Assembly (NCBI GenBank): GCA_013141455.1
Contig: JABFQW010000018.1
Location: forward strand, 38,389-102,388
Length of the DNA: 64,000 nucleotides
Source: Bacteroidales bacterium
Lineage (GTDB): Bacteria > Bacteroidota > Bacteroidia > Bacteroidales > F082
Reading direction: 5' to 3'
Part shown: positions 9,145 through 17,905 of the stretch, in pieces
Layout: every line of letters starts with the position of its first letter
How positions within the stretch are numbered: position 1 is the stretch's first letter
Notes under the pieces: generated by a model
The model's database searches: none
Seen by the model: only the letters and a program-made list of their open reading frames with translations
Told to the model about the DNA's origin: nothing
Program-made: the position numbers and the translations under genes

Positions 9145-10155
9145 ATGGAAACAACAAGTAAAACCATCAGGAAACATTCGCTCGAAAAGTTGTACGCTTC
9201 ATTGGCTGAAAACAGAAAGATGTATGCTCCTGTCGCTGAAGCTGACAACAGGATTGGATATAAATACAATCCTGATTTCTCAGAAGTCATTTTCGACCAT
9301 ATCCAATCGACCTTATCGGTGAAGAATGTTGTATTTCCAAGGGTGGAGAACGTAATTTTTTACACCAACAACAAAAACGACAGCACAGTAACGGATGTTG
9401 ACCTGAATAAAATACCGGAGGTTGTGCTTTGGGGAGCACATCCCTGCGATACAGCGGCCTATGATGTGCTTCGTTCCATCTTCTGTTGGGATACAAAAGA
9501 CGAGTTTTTCGCAAAACGACTCGAAAAATTAGTCGTGATCGGATTGGCCTGCCACAAAAGTGATGCACATTGTTTCTGCACCTCCGTCGGGCTTTCACCC
9601 GATTCCACAAAAGGGAGTGATATTTTACTGGTTCCACTGACGAATGGTGATTACAAGGCTGAAATACTTACAGAAAAAGGGAACCGAATCCTGACTGACT
9701 TTTCCGGATTGTTTGAACCATACCAGGATGAAGAAACCAAGCTGACCCACGTTGAACAACAATTCGATCATAAGCAGGTGACCCAACATCTGAAAGAAGC
9801 CTTCGAAAATCCTTTCTGGGTCGAAAACTCGCTGCGCTGTATTGGGTGCGGCGCCTGTGCCTATGTTTGTCCCACCTGTGCCTGTTTCGATATTCAGGAT
9901 GAGGCAAAAGGTAAAAACGGAAAGCGTTACCGGAGTTGGGATTCGTGCGGTTTTGGCTTATTCACCCTGCATACTTCAGGTCACAATCCACGTGAAGTGC
10001 AGAGTCAGCGGTGGCGCCAACGTATTCTTCACAAATTCTCCTATATGCCCGAACGGAACGCATCGCTGGGTTGTGTGGGATGTGGCCGTTGTTCGCGCGC
10101 TTGTCCGGTTGATATGAATATCGCCGAACAGTTACAGGCTTTACAAAGTATTTAA
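9145..10155 (+). CDS. flxB: FlxB / AsrA-like 4Fe-4S dicluster protein
   Basis: This 336-aa protein resembles anaerobic sulfite reductase subunit A (AsrA). Two ferredoxin motifs lie in its last third: CIGCGACAYVCP, followed by TCACFD, and CVGCGRCSRACPVD. The start at 9145, one base after the flxC stop codon, was preferred over an ATG at 9109 inside flxC because the extra 12 residues only repeat the flxC end in another frame. It is the iron-sulfur partner of the next gene, flxA, just as AsrA pairs with AsrB. Confidence 0.82.
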   Translation: METTSKTIRKHSLEKLYASLAENRKMYAPVAEADNRIGYKYNPDFSEVIFDHIQSTLSVKNVVFPRVENVIFYTNNKNDSTVTDVDLNKIPEVVLWGAHPCDTAAYDVLRSIFCWDTKDEFFAKRLEKLVVIGLACHKSDAHCFCTSVGLSPDSTKGSDILLVPLTNGDYKAEILTEKGNRILTDFSGLFEPYQDEETKLTHVEQQFDHKQVTQHLKEAFENPFWVENSLRCIGCGACAYVCPTCACFDIQDEAKGKNGKRYRSWDSCGFGLFTLHTSGHNPREVQSQRWRQRILHKFSYMPERNASLGCVGCGRCSRACPVDMNIAEQLQALQSI

Positions 10156-10167
10156 ATCATTCGAATC

Positions 10168-11004
10168 ATGTGCAATAACATATACAAGCCTTATCTGATG
10201 CAGATCGATCAGATCATTGATGAAACATCTGATGCAAAAACATTCAGGCTGAAATTCAAAAACCCCGAAGAGGCTGAAAAATTTACTTTCAAAGCCGGAC
10301 AGTTTGGCGAATATTCGGTTTTCGGCGAAGGGGAATCCACTTTCTGCATCGCTTCATCGCCAACACGCAAAGACTATATCGAGTGTACTTTCCGCAAGGC
10401 AGGGCGGGTGACCAACGCGCTGGCCAATATGGAAGTGGGCGACACACTTGGTTTCAGGGGTCCTTACGGTAATACTTTCCCGATTGAAGAATGGGAAGGG
10501 AAAAACCTGTTGTATATTGCCGGTGGTATCGCCTTGCCCCCCATGCGCTGCGTCATCTGGAACACCATCGATCTGCGCCATAAATACAAAGACATCACCA
10601 TCGTGTACGGCGCCCGTTCGGTTGCCGATCTGGTTTACAAACATGAACTCAAAGCCTGGGAAGAAATGCCGGATATTCGCCTGATTACTACCGTTGACCC
10701 TGGTGGTCAGACGCCTGATTGGAAAGGAGAAATCGGCTTCGTGCCCATGGTTCTTGAAAAAGCGGCGCCATCGAGCGAAAACACGGTGGCCATACTCTGC
10801 GGCCCTCCGGTGATGATCAAATTTACGATGCCTGTGTTGAAGAAACTTGGTTTTAAGGACAAGGATATTTTTACAACGCTTGAAAACCGCATGAAATGTG
10901 GTTTTGGTAAATGTGGCCGCTGCAATGTGGGGAAGGTGTTTGTCTGCAAAGATGGCCCGGTGTTTACCAACGAGCAGTTGCTGAGCATGCCGATGGAATA
11001 TTAA
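10168..11004 (+). CDS. flxA: FlxA / AsrB-like NAD(P)H-oxidising FAD and [2Fe-2S] subunit
   Basis: This 278-aa protein belongs to the ferredoxin-NADP reductase/AsrB family. The FAD-binding barrel is at about residues 10-105 (KAGQFGEYSVFGEGESTFCIAS). The NAD-binding domain (LLYIAGGIALPPMR, later AILCGPPVMI) follows. A C-terminal [2Fe-2S] motif CGFGKCGRCNVGKVFVC completes it. It would oxidise NADH or NADPH and feed electrons into FlxB/C/D and HdrA. It is the last gene of the operon. Its final 54 bp, including the stop, are present a second time 87 bp further on as a degenerate copy. Confidence 0.88.
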   Translation: MCNNIYKPYLMQIDQIIDETSDAKTFRLKFKNPEEAEKFTFKAGQFGEYSVFGEGESTFCIASSPTRKDYIECTFRKAGRVTNALANMEVGDTLGFRGPYGNTFPIEEWEGKNLLYIAGGIALPPMRCVIWNTIDLRHKYKDITIVYGARSVADLVYKHELKAWEEMPDIRLITTVDPGGQTPDWKGEIGFVPMVLEKAAPSSENTVAILCGPPVMIKFTMPVLKKLGFKDKDIFTTLENRMKCGFGKCGRCNVGKVFVCKDGPVFTNEQLLSMPMEY

Positions 11005-11112
11005 ACCAAACGGAGTAATAATACTAATTTGCTACACTTTACGGTAAAATTAACCGCAGAGCAGTTGCTGAGTATGCCGATGGAATACTGATCCAAACGG
11101 GGTAATAATACT
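10972..11112 (+). repeat. direct duplication of the flxA 3' end (10972-11025 and 11059-11112)
   Basis: The 54 bases covering the last 11 codons of flxA, its stop and 21 bases of trailer are repeated 87 bp downstream with five mismatches. The second copy reads EQLLSMPMEY again but ends in TGA in place of TAA, and it has no upstream coding sequence. It therefore looks like a gene-tail fragment left by a local duplication or a recombination event next to the palindromic repeat. Confidence 0.85.
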
Positions 11113-11119
11113 TCTTCGC

Positions 11120-11310
11120 GGTTCACAGCGGAAAAATTAACCGCAGAGAGTACGCGGAGTTTTACGCAGACCTGCCTGGCGGCAGACAGGGGGCCGCAGC
11201 GTATTTTATTCTATTCATTATGGACTTTTCACTTGTTTTTCTTTGCGGTTCCCTGTCTGCCGCCTGGCAGGTCTGCTCCTTCATTGCGGTTCTCTGCGGT
11301 AAAAAATTAA
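11120..11310. repeat. long imperfect palindrome with 26-bp inverted repeat core
   Basis: The core arms are 11166-11191 and 11251-11276 (starting GCAGACCTGCCTGG and ending CCAGG-like with one mismatch), separated by 59 nt. Outer arms AACCGCAGAGA (11139-11149) and TCTCTGCGGT (11291-11300) pair as well, so most of this stretch could fold into one hairpin. The motif type is a dispersed Bacteroidota intergenic repeat. It carries no coding sequence. Confidence 0.75.
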
Positions 11311-11416
11311 CCACAGCGTATTTTTCATCTTGGTGAGCTTTGGTGATTTAGTGAATTGGTGGCAAAATATACTTAACGCTTCCCTCCAAAAAAAGGATTA
11401 ACAAAATAGAATCCGT

Positions 11417-11446
11417 TTTATTATGAGTATTTAATTTCTATCTTTG
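11417..11446 (+). promoter_or_regulatory. candidate housekeeping promoter for the DUF285 surface protein
   Basis: TTTA (11417-11420) and TATCTTTG (11439-11446) are separated by 18 nt. This is close to the Bacteroidota consensus TTTG-N19-TAnnTTTG. Transcription would begin near 11452, about 114 nt before the chosen start codon. Confidence 0.35.
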
Positions 11447-11565
11447 AAAGGAAATAATAAACAATTAAATTGCATAAAGCCATCCAAATTGGTATGTATT
11501 GGGTGGGTTTATCTGTCAGATATCGGAGTTATACAAAATGCAACAGAAACAAAAACCATATTGAT

Positions 11566-13758
11566 ATGAGATACATAATTCCATTTGCACTTTTGATTAC
11601 ATTGAAGTGTTTTTCCCAAACACCAATAACAGACGACAATTTTCATCAGGCCATAGAAACATGCTTAAGTATCGATCCTTGGGTTGGCGAATGTTATGAT
11701 TGTGAATATGGGGCAATGCCTAATTGGGATGTAAGTAATGTTACCGATATGAGCGAGGCATTTTATTTAAGAACTAATTTCAATGGTAATTTAAGCAACT
11801 GGGACGTAGGAAATGTTACTAATATGAGGCGTATGTTCTCTAATACAAATTTTTATTGCGGTATCTGGAATTGGGACGTTAGTAATGTAACTGATATGAG
11901 CTATATGTTTGCAGATACATATTTTGATATAGATATCGGGAATTGGGACGTAGGAAATGTTACTGATATGAGTGGGATGTTTTCTCATACACACTTTAAT
12001 CAAGATATTGGCGATTGGGACGTAAGTAATGTTACTGATATGAGTGGAATGTTCTCTTACTCATATTTTGATATGGATATCGGGAATTGGGACGTGAGTA
12101 ATGTCACCAAGATGAGAGAAATGTTATATAATGCATATGATTTTAATCAGAACATTGATGATTGGGATGTGAGTAATGTTACTGATATGAGTTATATGTT
12201 CAGTGGTGCAACATACTTTAATCAAGATATTGGCGATTGGGATGTAAGTAATGTTACTGATATGAGTCATATGTTTGATTATGCTTATACTTTTAATCAG
12301 GATATAGGAAACTGGAACGTAGGTAATGTTACTGAAATGAGTCATATGTTCAGTAATGCGGCATACTTTAATCAAGATATCGGGAATTGGGATGTAAGTA
12401 ATGTTACTGATATGAGTCTTATGTTCAGAGGTGCAATAAACTTTAATCAAGGTATCGGGAATTGGGATGTAAGTGATGTTACTGATATGAGTTATATGTT
12501 CAATGGTGCAAACTTTAATCAAGATATCGGGAATTGGGATGTAAGTAATGTTACTGATATGAGTGGTATGTTCAGTGGTTCAAACTTTTATCAAGATATC
12601 GGGAATTGGGATGTAAGTAATGTTACTGATATGAGTGGGATGTTCAGTGGTTCAAACTTTAATCAAGATATCGGGAATTGGGACGTAAGTAATGTTACTG
12701 ATATGAGTGGTATGCTCGCTGGTCCATACTTTAATCAAGATATCGGGAATTGGGATGTAAGTAATGTTACTGATATGAGATATATGTTCAGTAATGCGGC
12801 ATACTTTAATCAAGATATTGGGAATTGGGATGTAAGTAATGTTACTGATATGAGTTATATGTTCATTAATGCAAATAACTTTAATCAAGGAATCGGGAAT
12901 TGGGATGTAAGTAATGTTACTGATATGAATCATATGTTCTCTCTTACAAGTTTTCATCGGGATATCAGTAATTGGGACGTAAGTAATGTTACTGATATGA
13001 GTGCAATGTTCTCTTATTCAGGTTTTAACTGGGATATCGGGAGTTGGGTCGTTAGCAATGTTACAGATATGAGCTCGATGTTTTCAGAATCAGATTTTAA
13101 TCAGGATATCGGGAATTGGGACGTAAGTGGTGTTATTGATATGAGTCTTATGTTCAATGGTGCCACAAACTTTAATCGAAATATTGGGAATTGGGATGTA
13201 AGTAATGTTACTGATATGAGTTGTATGTTCCTAGTATCAGTTTTCAACCAAAATATAGGGAGTTGGGACGTTAGCAATGTTATAGATATGAGCTTGATGT
13301 TCCAAGAATCATATTTTAACCAAAATATCGGAAACTGGGATGTAAGTAGTGTACAATATATGCCCAAAATGTTTCTCAATGCTTATTTGTTTAATCAAGA
13401 TATTACGGGGTGGTGTGTTGAACAAATTCCTTATGAACCATATGCATTTTCAATTGGTTCACCACTGCTTCCTGAAAATAAACCACTATGGGGAGAAGAG
13501 TGTATAACTGGAATTAATTCTTTGAGCGCTAATAATAATCTGCTGCTGTTCCCGAACCCAACTGAATCTACATTAACAATAAATATTGATTCAAAAAGAA
13601 AAATGGAAATAATAGTTTACAATCATTTGAGTCAGATTGTATTGGATATTGAAACATATTCTAATGTTATAGATATGACTGAATTAAAAAAAGGGTTATA
13701 TATCGTTGAAATAGTAACAAATGAAATGCATATCAGACAAAAAGTAATTAAACAATAA
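11566..13758 (+). CDS. DUF285/BspA-type repeat surface protein with T9SS sorting domain
   Basis: This is a 730-aa protein if started at 11566, where a signal peptide ([17 protein letters not shown]) begins; the 32 residues read upstream are not signal-like. Residues 53-614 are 23 tandem units of 24-25 aa with consensus [14 protein letters not shown] followed by xFNQDIG, the DUF285 lipoprotein/BspA-like repeat, then a capping half-unit (GWCV). The last about 80 residues ([10 protein letters not shown] to RQKVIKQ) are a type A T9SS C-terminal sorting domain. The protein should be exported and anchored or released at the cell surface, where such repeats are thought to act in adhesion. It stands alone, convergent with phoU. 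Confidence 0.9.
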   Translation: MRYIIPFALLITLKCFSQTPITDDNFHQAIETCLSIDPWVGECYDCEYGAMPNWDVSNVTDMSEAFYLRTNFNGNLSNWDVGNVTNMRRMFSNTNFYCGIWNWDVSNVTDMSYMFADTYFDIDIGNWDVGNVTDMSGMFSHTHFNQDIGDWDVSNVTDMSGMFSYSYFDMDIGNWDVSNVTKMREMLYNAYDFNQNIDDWDVSNVTDMSYMFSGATYFNQDIGDWDVSNVTDMSHMFDYAYTFNQDIGNWNVGNVTEMSHMFSNAAYFNQDIGNWDVSNVTDMSLMFRGAINFNQGIGNWDVSDVTDMSYMFNGANFNQDIGNWDVSNVTDMSGMFSGSNFYQDIGNWDVSNVTDMSGMFSGSNFNQDIGNWDVSNVTDMSGMLAGPYFNQDIGNWDVSNVTDMRYMFSNAAYFNQDIGNWDVSNVTDMSYMFINANNFNQGIGNWDVSNVTDMNHMFSLTSFHRDISNWDVSNVTDMSAMFSYSGFNWDIGSWVVSNVTDMSSMFSESDFNQDIGNWDVSGVIDMSLMFNGATNFNRNIGNWDVSNVTDMSCMFLVSVFNQNIGSWDVSNVIDMSLMFQESYFNQNIGNWDVSSVQYMPKMFLNAYLFNQDITGWCVEQIPYEPYAFSIGSPLLPENKPLWGEECITGINSLSANNNLLLFPNPTESTLTINIDSKRKMEIIVYNHLSQIVLDIETYSNVIDMTELKKGLYIVEIVTNEMHIRQKVIKQ
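11722..13407 (+). repeat. tandem array of 23 coding repeats, 72-75 bp each
   Basis: The DNA units encoding the DUF285 repeats are highly similar, especially around 12500-12780, where consecutive units share long identical stretches (GATATCGGGAATTGGGATG, then TAAGTAATGTTACTGATATGA). Edge units at both ends are more diverged. This pattern fits expansion from the centre by unequal recombination or slippage. Reverse-strand open frames across the array are only its mirror image. Confidence 0.9.
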
Positions 13759-13784
13759 AGCACTTTGCATAACAATGCATATAG

Positions 13785-13877
13785 TTTATGGCGGATTTTA
13801 GTCTGAAAATGAAGATATTAGTTCCTTATGAAAATAAGTGTGGACAGAAAGATTTGTCTTTTAAAGTCCGCCACAAA
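13785..13877. repeat. imperfect inverted repeat between convergent genes
   Basis: The arms at about 13785-13800 (TTTATGGCGGATTTTA) and 13862-13877 (reverse complement with two mismatches) flank about 60 nt. The element lies in the 3' trailer of the DUF285 gene, before the terminator at 13912. It may be a dispersed intergenic element. Confidence 0.4.
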
Positions 13878-13911
13878 GCACATGCTTCCCGTTAACCCTT
13901 ATGCAGGAATA

Positions 13912-13950
13912 TAACAAAAAAACCCGTCTGTTAAGCCGGGTCTTTTGTTA
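13912..13950. terminator. bidirectional terminator hairpin between the surface protein and phoU
   Basis: TAACAAAA-type A-rich bases with ACCCG pair with CGGGT followed by CTTTTGTTA, giving a GC core with A/T tracts on both sides. The position between two convergent genes suits termination from either side. Confidence 0.75.
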
Positions 13951-14011
13951 TTTGGATAGTACGTAAAAATTAATTGTCAAACAATCCGATAGATGTCAAT
14001 AGTAGGCTGTA

Positions 14012-14686
14012 TTATTCAGCCTTCTGCTTCTTGCTCGCGTGCTTCAGCACTTTTGCCTCGATATAAAAGATGATCTCTTCGGCAATGTTTTTACAATGAT
14101 CACCCACCCGTTCCAATTTACGAATGATGGAAAGGACGAAAAGTGCCTGCTCGATATTATCGGGGTGGGTGCGGATATAATCGGCAACAACCTGAATCGA
14201 ATTGATGTTAATCTGGTTCAGGATTTCATCCCGCTTGAAGATGCTTCTGGCGATTTTGGTGTTTTCATGTTCAAAAGCCATCAGTATATCGACGAGCATC
14301 GATGAGGCTTCGTCGTACATATGAATAACCTGTGTCACTTTCAGCAACTCTTCGTCGAAAGGGCCGTTACCATTCAGGATGAACCTGCCAATGCCATCGG
14401 CCATATCACCGGTGCGTTCGAGGTTGCTGTTGATTTTAAGCACGGCAAGTGTGAAACGTAAATCGATCGCGACAGGATTAAAAAGGGCAAACAGATTTTC
14501 ACAATCGTTGTCAATCTTCAGTTCGTGTCCGTTCACACGTTTTTCGTTGGCAACCACTTCATGGGCCAGATCCTTGTCGAAGTTGATGAGCGCCTCATGT
14601 GTTTTGTTAAGTTGTGAAATAACTAAATTCCACATTCCGATCAGGTCGGTTTTCAGTTGCAGTGATTCTTTGTCTAAGTGTGTCAT
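14012..14686 (-). CDS. phoU: PhoU-like phosphate signalling protein
   Basis: This is a 224-aa protein of two PhoU helical bundles, with the metal-binding-type motifs ERTGDMADGIGR in the first half and ERVGDHCKNIAEEI in the second. The start at 14686 (MTHLDKESLQ) was chosen: the longer frame to 14779 would overlap pstB by 77 nt and adds a basic tail absent from the family. PhoU restrains the Pst transporter and represses the Pho response through PhoR when phosphate is plentiful. It is the last gene of the pst operon and sits 16 nt after pstB. No phoR is visible in the window. Confidence 0.9.
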   Translation of the reverse strand: MTHLDKESLQLKTDLIGMWNLVISQLNKTHEALINFDKDLAHEVVANEKRVNGHELKIDNDCENLFALFNPVAIDLRFTLAVLKINSNLERTGDMADGIGRFILNGNGPFDEELLKVTQVIHMYDEASSMLVDILMAFEHENTKIARSIFKRDEILNQININSIQVVADYIRTHPDNIEQALFVLSIIRKLERVGDHCKNIAEEIIFYIEAKVLKHASKKQKAE

Positions 14687-14702
14687 AGTCAATTGATTTG
14701 TA

Positions 14703-15458
14703 TCACCCGAATCTTCCGGTAATATAGTTTTGGGTTTTCTTATCCTTGGGGTTGGTGAATATTTCTTTTGTTTCGCCATATTCGATGAGTTCGCCTAAAT
14801 AAAAGAATGCCGTGTGGTCGCTTACCCGCGCTGCCTGCTGCATATTGTGGGTAACAATAACGATGGTATAGTTTTGCTTGAGTTCGTAGATGAGCTCTTC
14901 AATTTTCGCGGTTGAGATAGGGTCGAGCGCCGATGCGGGTTCATCCATGAGGATGATGCTGGGTTCGATGGCCAATGCCCTGGCAATACACAGGCGTTGC
15001 TGTTGTCCGCCCGATAGCTCAAACGCCGATTTATTCATTTTATCTTTCACCTCGTCCCACAAGGCTGACTGAACAAGGGATTGTTCCACCTTATCTTTAA
15101 TGAAACCGTTGTCGTTAATGCCATTTACCCGCAATCCGTAAGCAACATTTTCGAAGATCGTTTTAGGGAAAGGATTGGGTTTCTGGAATACCATGCCCAC
15201 TTTCCGGCGCAGATCGACCACATCGGTATTTTTTTCATAGATGTCTTTACCTTCCACCCTTACATCTCCTGTTATTTTTACTCCATCAATCAGATCGTTC
15301 ATCCGGTTAAACAGGCGAAGGTAAGTCGATTTTCCGCATCCCGACGGACCAATAAGCGCGGTAACCGTGTTGGCCCGCATTTTCATATTGATATCTTTCA
15401 GTGCATGAAAATCGTTGTAAAAAAGGTTTAGCTTTTCAGTAGCTATAATATGATTCAT
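14703..15458 (-). CDS. pstB: phosphate ABC transporter ATP-binding protein
   Basis: This 251-aa ABC ATPase has Walker [10 protein letters not shown], a signature LSGGQQQR, and Walker [13 protein letters not shown]. The Q-loop and the family segment [24 protein letters not shown] are typical of PstB, as is the C-terminal ending. It powers phosphate import through PstC/PstA from the cytoplasmic face. It begins one base after the pstA stop. Confidence 0.95.
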   Translation of the reverse strand: MNHIIATEKLNLFYNDFHALKDINMKMRANTVTALIGPSGCGKSTYLRLFNRMNDLIDGVKITGDVRVEGKDIYEKNTDVVDLRRKVGMVFQKPNPFPKTIFENVAYGLRVNGINDNGFIKDKVEQSLVQSALWDEVKDKMNKSAFELSGGQQQRLCIARALAIEPSIILMDEPASALDPISTAKIEELIYELKQNYTIVIVTHNMQQAARVSDHTAFFYLGELIEYGETKEIFTNPKDKKTQNYITGRFG

Positions 15459-15459
15459 C

Positions 15460-16338
15460 TTAATTCATTTTAACTTTTTTTCCTAAATATCTCCTCAGCG
15501 TGTTGGCGGCAATATTCACCAGCAACACAATCATGATCAGCACCAATGCTGTACCGTAAGCGATGGGTTGCGATTCGGCAACATTGGTTCCACTTGTGGA
15601 GATCACATACAAATGGTAGGGCAGGGCCATTACCTGATCGAAAATGCCGCTTGGCAGTTTAGGAAGGAAATAGGCTGCCACGGTGAACAGGATAGGCGCT
15701 GTTTCGCCCGAAACCCTGCCGATGGATAAGATAAGACCGGTGATGATGTTGGGGAAAGCGATTGGCAGAACCACCCGACGAATGGTTTGTAGTTTTGTTG
15801 CACCCAGCGCATATCCGCCATGCCGAAACGAGTCATCGACCGATTTCAGGGCTTCTTCGGTGGTACGGATAACAACGGGCAGGGTGAGCAATCCAAGTGT
15901 TAATGAACCGGCAAGGATGGAATCGCCAAAACCGAGTGTGTTAACAAACAACGTCATACCAAACAATCCGAAAACGATGGATGGAATGCCTGCCAGACTG
16001 TTAGTCATCAGTTTGATGAATCGCTTGTAAAAACTGTCTTTGGTATATTCGTTGATATAAATTGCCGAAAGCACGCCGATTGGAAAGGCGAAAATCATAC
16101 TTCCCAAAACAAGGTAAAAGGTTCCTACGATGGCAGGAAAAATCCCACCCTTCGTCATGCCATCTTCGGGCATGGCTGTCAGAAACTCCCAGCTTATCAC
16201 GCTGAATCCCTTGAAAACGATCTGGGCAAGGATCAGAAAAAGAATCATCACCACGGCATAGCTCAATAACTTGAAACTGGTGAATGCAATAATTTGTTTC
16301 AGGTTTTTATTTCTTTCCGATTTTTTAGGCCAATCCAT
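15460..16338 (-). CDS. pstA: phosphate ABC transporter permease PstA
   Basis: This 292-aa integral membrane protein has about six transmembrane segments and the ABC-permease EAA-loop region ([29 protein letters not shown]). The family segment [14 protein letters not shown] is present. It follows pstC after 45 nt and precedes pstB. It forms the inner-membrane channel with PstC. Confidence 0.93.
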   Translation of the reverse strand: MDWPKKSERNKNLKQIIAFTSFKLLSYAVVMILFLILAQIVFKGFSVISWEFLTAMPEDGMTKGGIFPAIVGTFYLVLGSMIFAFPIGVLSAIYINEYTKDSFYKRFIKLMTNSLAGIPSIVFGLFGMTLFVNTLGFGDSILAGSLTLGLLTLPVVIRTTEEALKSVDDSFRHGGYALGATKLQTIRRVVLPIAFPNIITGLILSIGRVSGETAPILFTVAAYFLPKLPSGIFDQVMALPYHLYVISTSGTNVAESQPIAYGTALVLIMIVLLVNIAANTLRRYLGKKVKMN

Positions 16339-16383
16339 CGTGATTCCTTTCGCGTTTAAAAATCAAATATTTTCTGCTTGATT

Positions 16384-17592
16384 TCATCGTTTCGTTAATT
16401 TTCTTTTTGATGAGATATACTCCACGGTAAGGTTAACTACCATTGTGATAATGAAAAGGATACAACCCAGGGCAAACAATGCTTTAAAATGTAGTCCACC
16501 CTGTGTTGCCTCGCCAAGTTCAGCGGCGATAGTGGCAGGAATGGTACGCACAGGTTCGAGTAAGGTGTGAGGCATGACGGCGGCATTACCGGTTACCATA
16601 AGCACAGCCATGGTTTCGCCAATGGCGCGACCCATTCCCAGGATGGCTGCTGCGGATATACCGGAAGCAGCATAAGGAACCGTTACGCGTGAAATGGTTT
16701 GCCATTTGTTGGCGCCAAGGGCAAGACTGGCCTCTTTCATGGCGCGGGGTGTGGTGCGCAGGGCATCTTCCGAAATGGTGATGATTGTTGGCAGTGCCAT
16801 GATAGCGAGGATAATACTTCCGGCCAATCCTGTTTCACCAACCGGCAGTTCAAAAACTTTTTGAATGAGTGGAACGATAATAACCAAGCCAAAAAAGCCA
16901 TAAACAACGGATGGTATCCCTGCAAGTAATTCGATCAGCGGTTTTAATACGCGTCTTGTTTTTTCGTTTGCTATTTCAGCCATATAAATGGCGGTTGCCA
17001 GTCCCAATGGCAGGGCAAGCAAAATGGCTCCCAAACTCACCCACAAGGTTCCCATAATCAAGGCAAGTACACCCATCTGGGCGGCAGGCTGCGCAGTAGG
17101 ATACCACTCTTTTTCGGTAAAAAATTTCTTCATCGATACGTTGGGCAATTCGATAACCCTGCCTTTGAAACCATCAACCGCGTAAGTAGCCGGTATAAAT
17201 GCCACCATACCGGGTATGCTGTCGATAAGCCTCGAAATGAGCTGTGGTACGTATTGAAATGAATCGCCAAGCTGTGCTTCAGTGTAGTAATCGCTGATGT
17301 TATCAATCCGGAAAAGGATGATGGAGTCGTTTGCTCCACCAACCTTTTCCCAATTGGTAATTTCCTGATCGAAAATATCCATTATTTGCGGACCGGTGAT
17401 TTTATCCACAGGATTTCCTTTGTTAACAGCAATCACAAAACCGTCTTCAACCGGACTGTGTTTGAAAAGTGAAAAGCCTTCACGAAAAAGAAAAAAGACG
17501 ATGAGTATGATTGTCAGCGTAGTAACAGTACTACTTAAGAATAATGCGCCTTCGATGAATTTTTCGGTAAGCTTCTTTATAAAATACTTCAT
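16384..17592 (-). CDS. pstC: phosphate ABC transporter permease PstC with a PstS-like insertion
   Basis: This is a 402-aa permease, about 80 residues longer than E. coli PstC. After TM1 (residues about 14-37) comes an extracytoplasmic segment of about 120 residues before the permease core. That segment contains ITGPQIMDIF then ITNWEKVGG, closely matching LTREQLEGIF then ITNWKEVGG in the PstS encoded two genes away, and a later SIPGMVAFIP stretch recalls the PstS GAIGYIG region. The core has the permease loop TISEDALRTTPRAMKEASLALGANKWQT-like motif and GMGRAIGETMAV. The start overlaps the stop of the winged-helix gene by 4 nt. Confidence 0.92.
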   Translation of the reverse strand: MKYFIKKLTEKFIEGALFLSSTVTTLTIILIVFFLFREGFSLFKHSPVEDGFVIAVNKGNPVDKITGPQIMDIFDQEITNWEKVGGANDSIILFRIDNISDYYTEAQLGDSFQYVPQLISRLIDSIPGMVAFIPATYAVDGFKGRVIELPNVSMKKFFTEKEWYPTAQPAAQMGVLALIMGTLWVSLGAILLALPLGLATAIYMAEIANEKTRRVLKPLIELLAGIPSVVYGFFGLVIIVPLIQKVFELPVGETGLAGSIILAIMALPTIITISEDALRTTPRAMKEASLALGANKWQTISRVTVPYAASGISAAAILGMGRAIGETMAVLMVTGNAAVMPHTLLEPVRTIPATIAAELGEATQGGLHFKALFALGCILFIITMVVNLTVEYISSKRKLTKR

Positions 17593-17894
17593 GAAATCTC
17601 CTCTGTGTTTTTCAACTCGATTTTATCAATGGTTATCTTATACCCGATCCCTTTGATAGTTCTGATTATTTCGGGACCGATTTTTTTTCGAAGACTCGAC
17701 AGATGGACATCCACCGTACGATCTTGTGAAACAGAACCTTGTCCCCAGATTTTTTCAAAAATTATCTGACGGGAAAACACTTTTCCGGGAACCGAGCATA
17801 GTAACCAGAGGATTTCAAATTGCTTTCGGGGCAAATTGATCTCCTCTTTGTTCATCATGACCGAATACTTTTCTCTGTCAATCTGGAGTTTCAT
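17589..17894 (-). CDS. stand-alone PhoB/OmpR-type winged-helix DNA-binding domain (no receiver)
   Basis: This 101-aa protein aligns end to end with the C-terminal effector domain of PhoB-like response regulators. It has the N-terminal beta strands, LPRKQFEILWLL (helix 1), the VFSRQIIFEKIWG region, the recognition-helix segment SQDRTVDVHLSSLRKKIG and the RTIKGIGYKI wing. No receiver domain is present or could be: the pstS stop lies 11 nt upstream and no coding remnant intervenes. The pstC start overlaps its stop by 4 nt. Its place in the pst operon and the PHO-box-like arrays nearby suggest that it binds those arrays, perhaps together with or competing with a complete PhoB elsewhere (inference). 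Confidence 0.85.
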   Translation of the reverse strand: MKLQIDREKYSVMMNKEEINLPRKQFEILWLLCSVPGKVFSRQIIFEKIWGQGSVSQDRTVDVHLSSLRKKIGPEIIRTIKGIGYKITIDKIELKNTEEIS

Positions 17895-17905
17895 GGATGT
17901 TTTGT

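Larger units (their letters stand above)
11005..11565. other. repeat-rich intergenic region after the Flx operon
   Basis: These 561 bases hold no gene. They contain a partial copy of the flxA 3' end (11059-11112), a long imperfect palindrome (11120-11310) built from AACCGCAGAG and GCGGT motifs with a 26-bp inverted repeat at its core, and a candidate promoter at 11417-11446 for the following surface-protein gene. No separate transcription terminator with a T-run was seen, but the palindrome could act as one. Confidence 0.6.

Noticed and set aside
11791..13379. Reverse-strand open frames reading repeated [12 protein letters not shown] units
   Set aside because: They are the mirror image of the DUF285 coding repeats on the plus strand.
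11722..13407. Regular 72-75 bp repeats that could suggest CRISPR or satellite DNA
   Set aside because: The units are in frame, encode the DUF285 consensus and have no spacers.
13760..13910. Possible integron attC-like site (GCATAACAA ... GTTAACC)
   Set aside because: There is no integrase or cassette structure and the inner arms do not match attC geometry; it was kept only as an inverted repeat.
14687..14779. N-terminal extension of phoU
   Set aside because: It would overlap pstB by 77 nt and has no counterpart in PhoU proteins.
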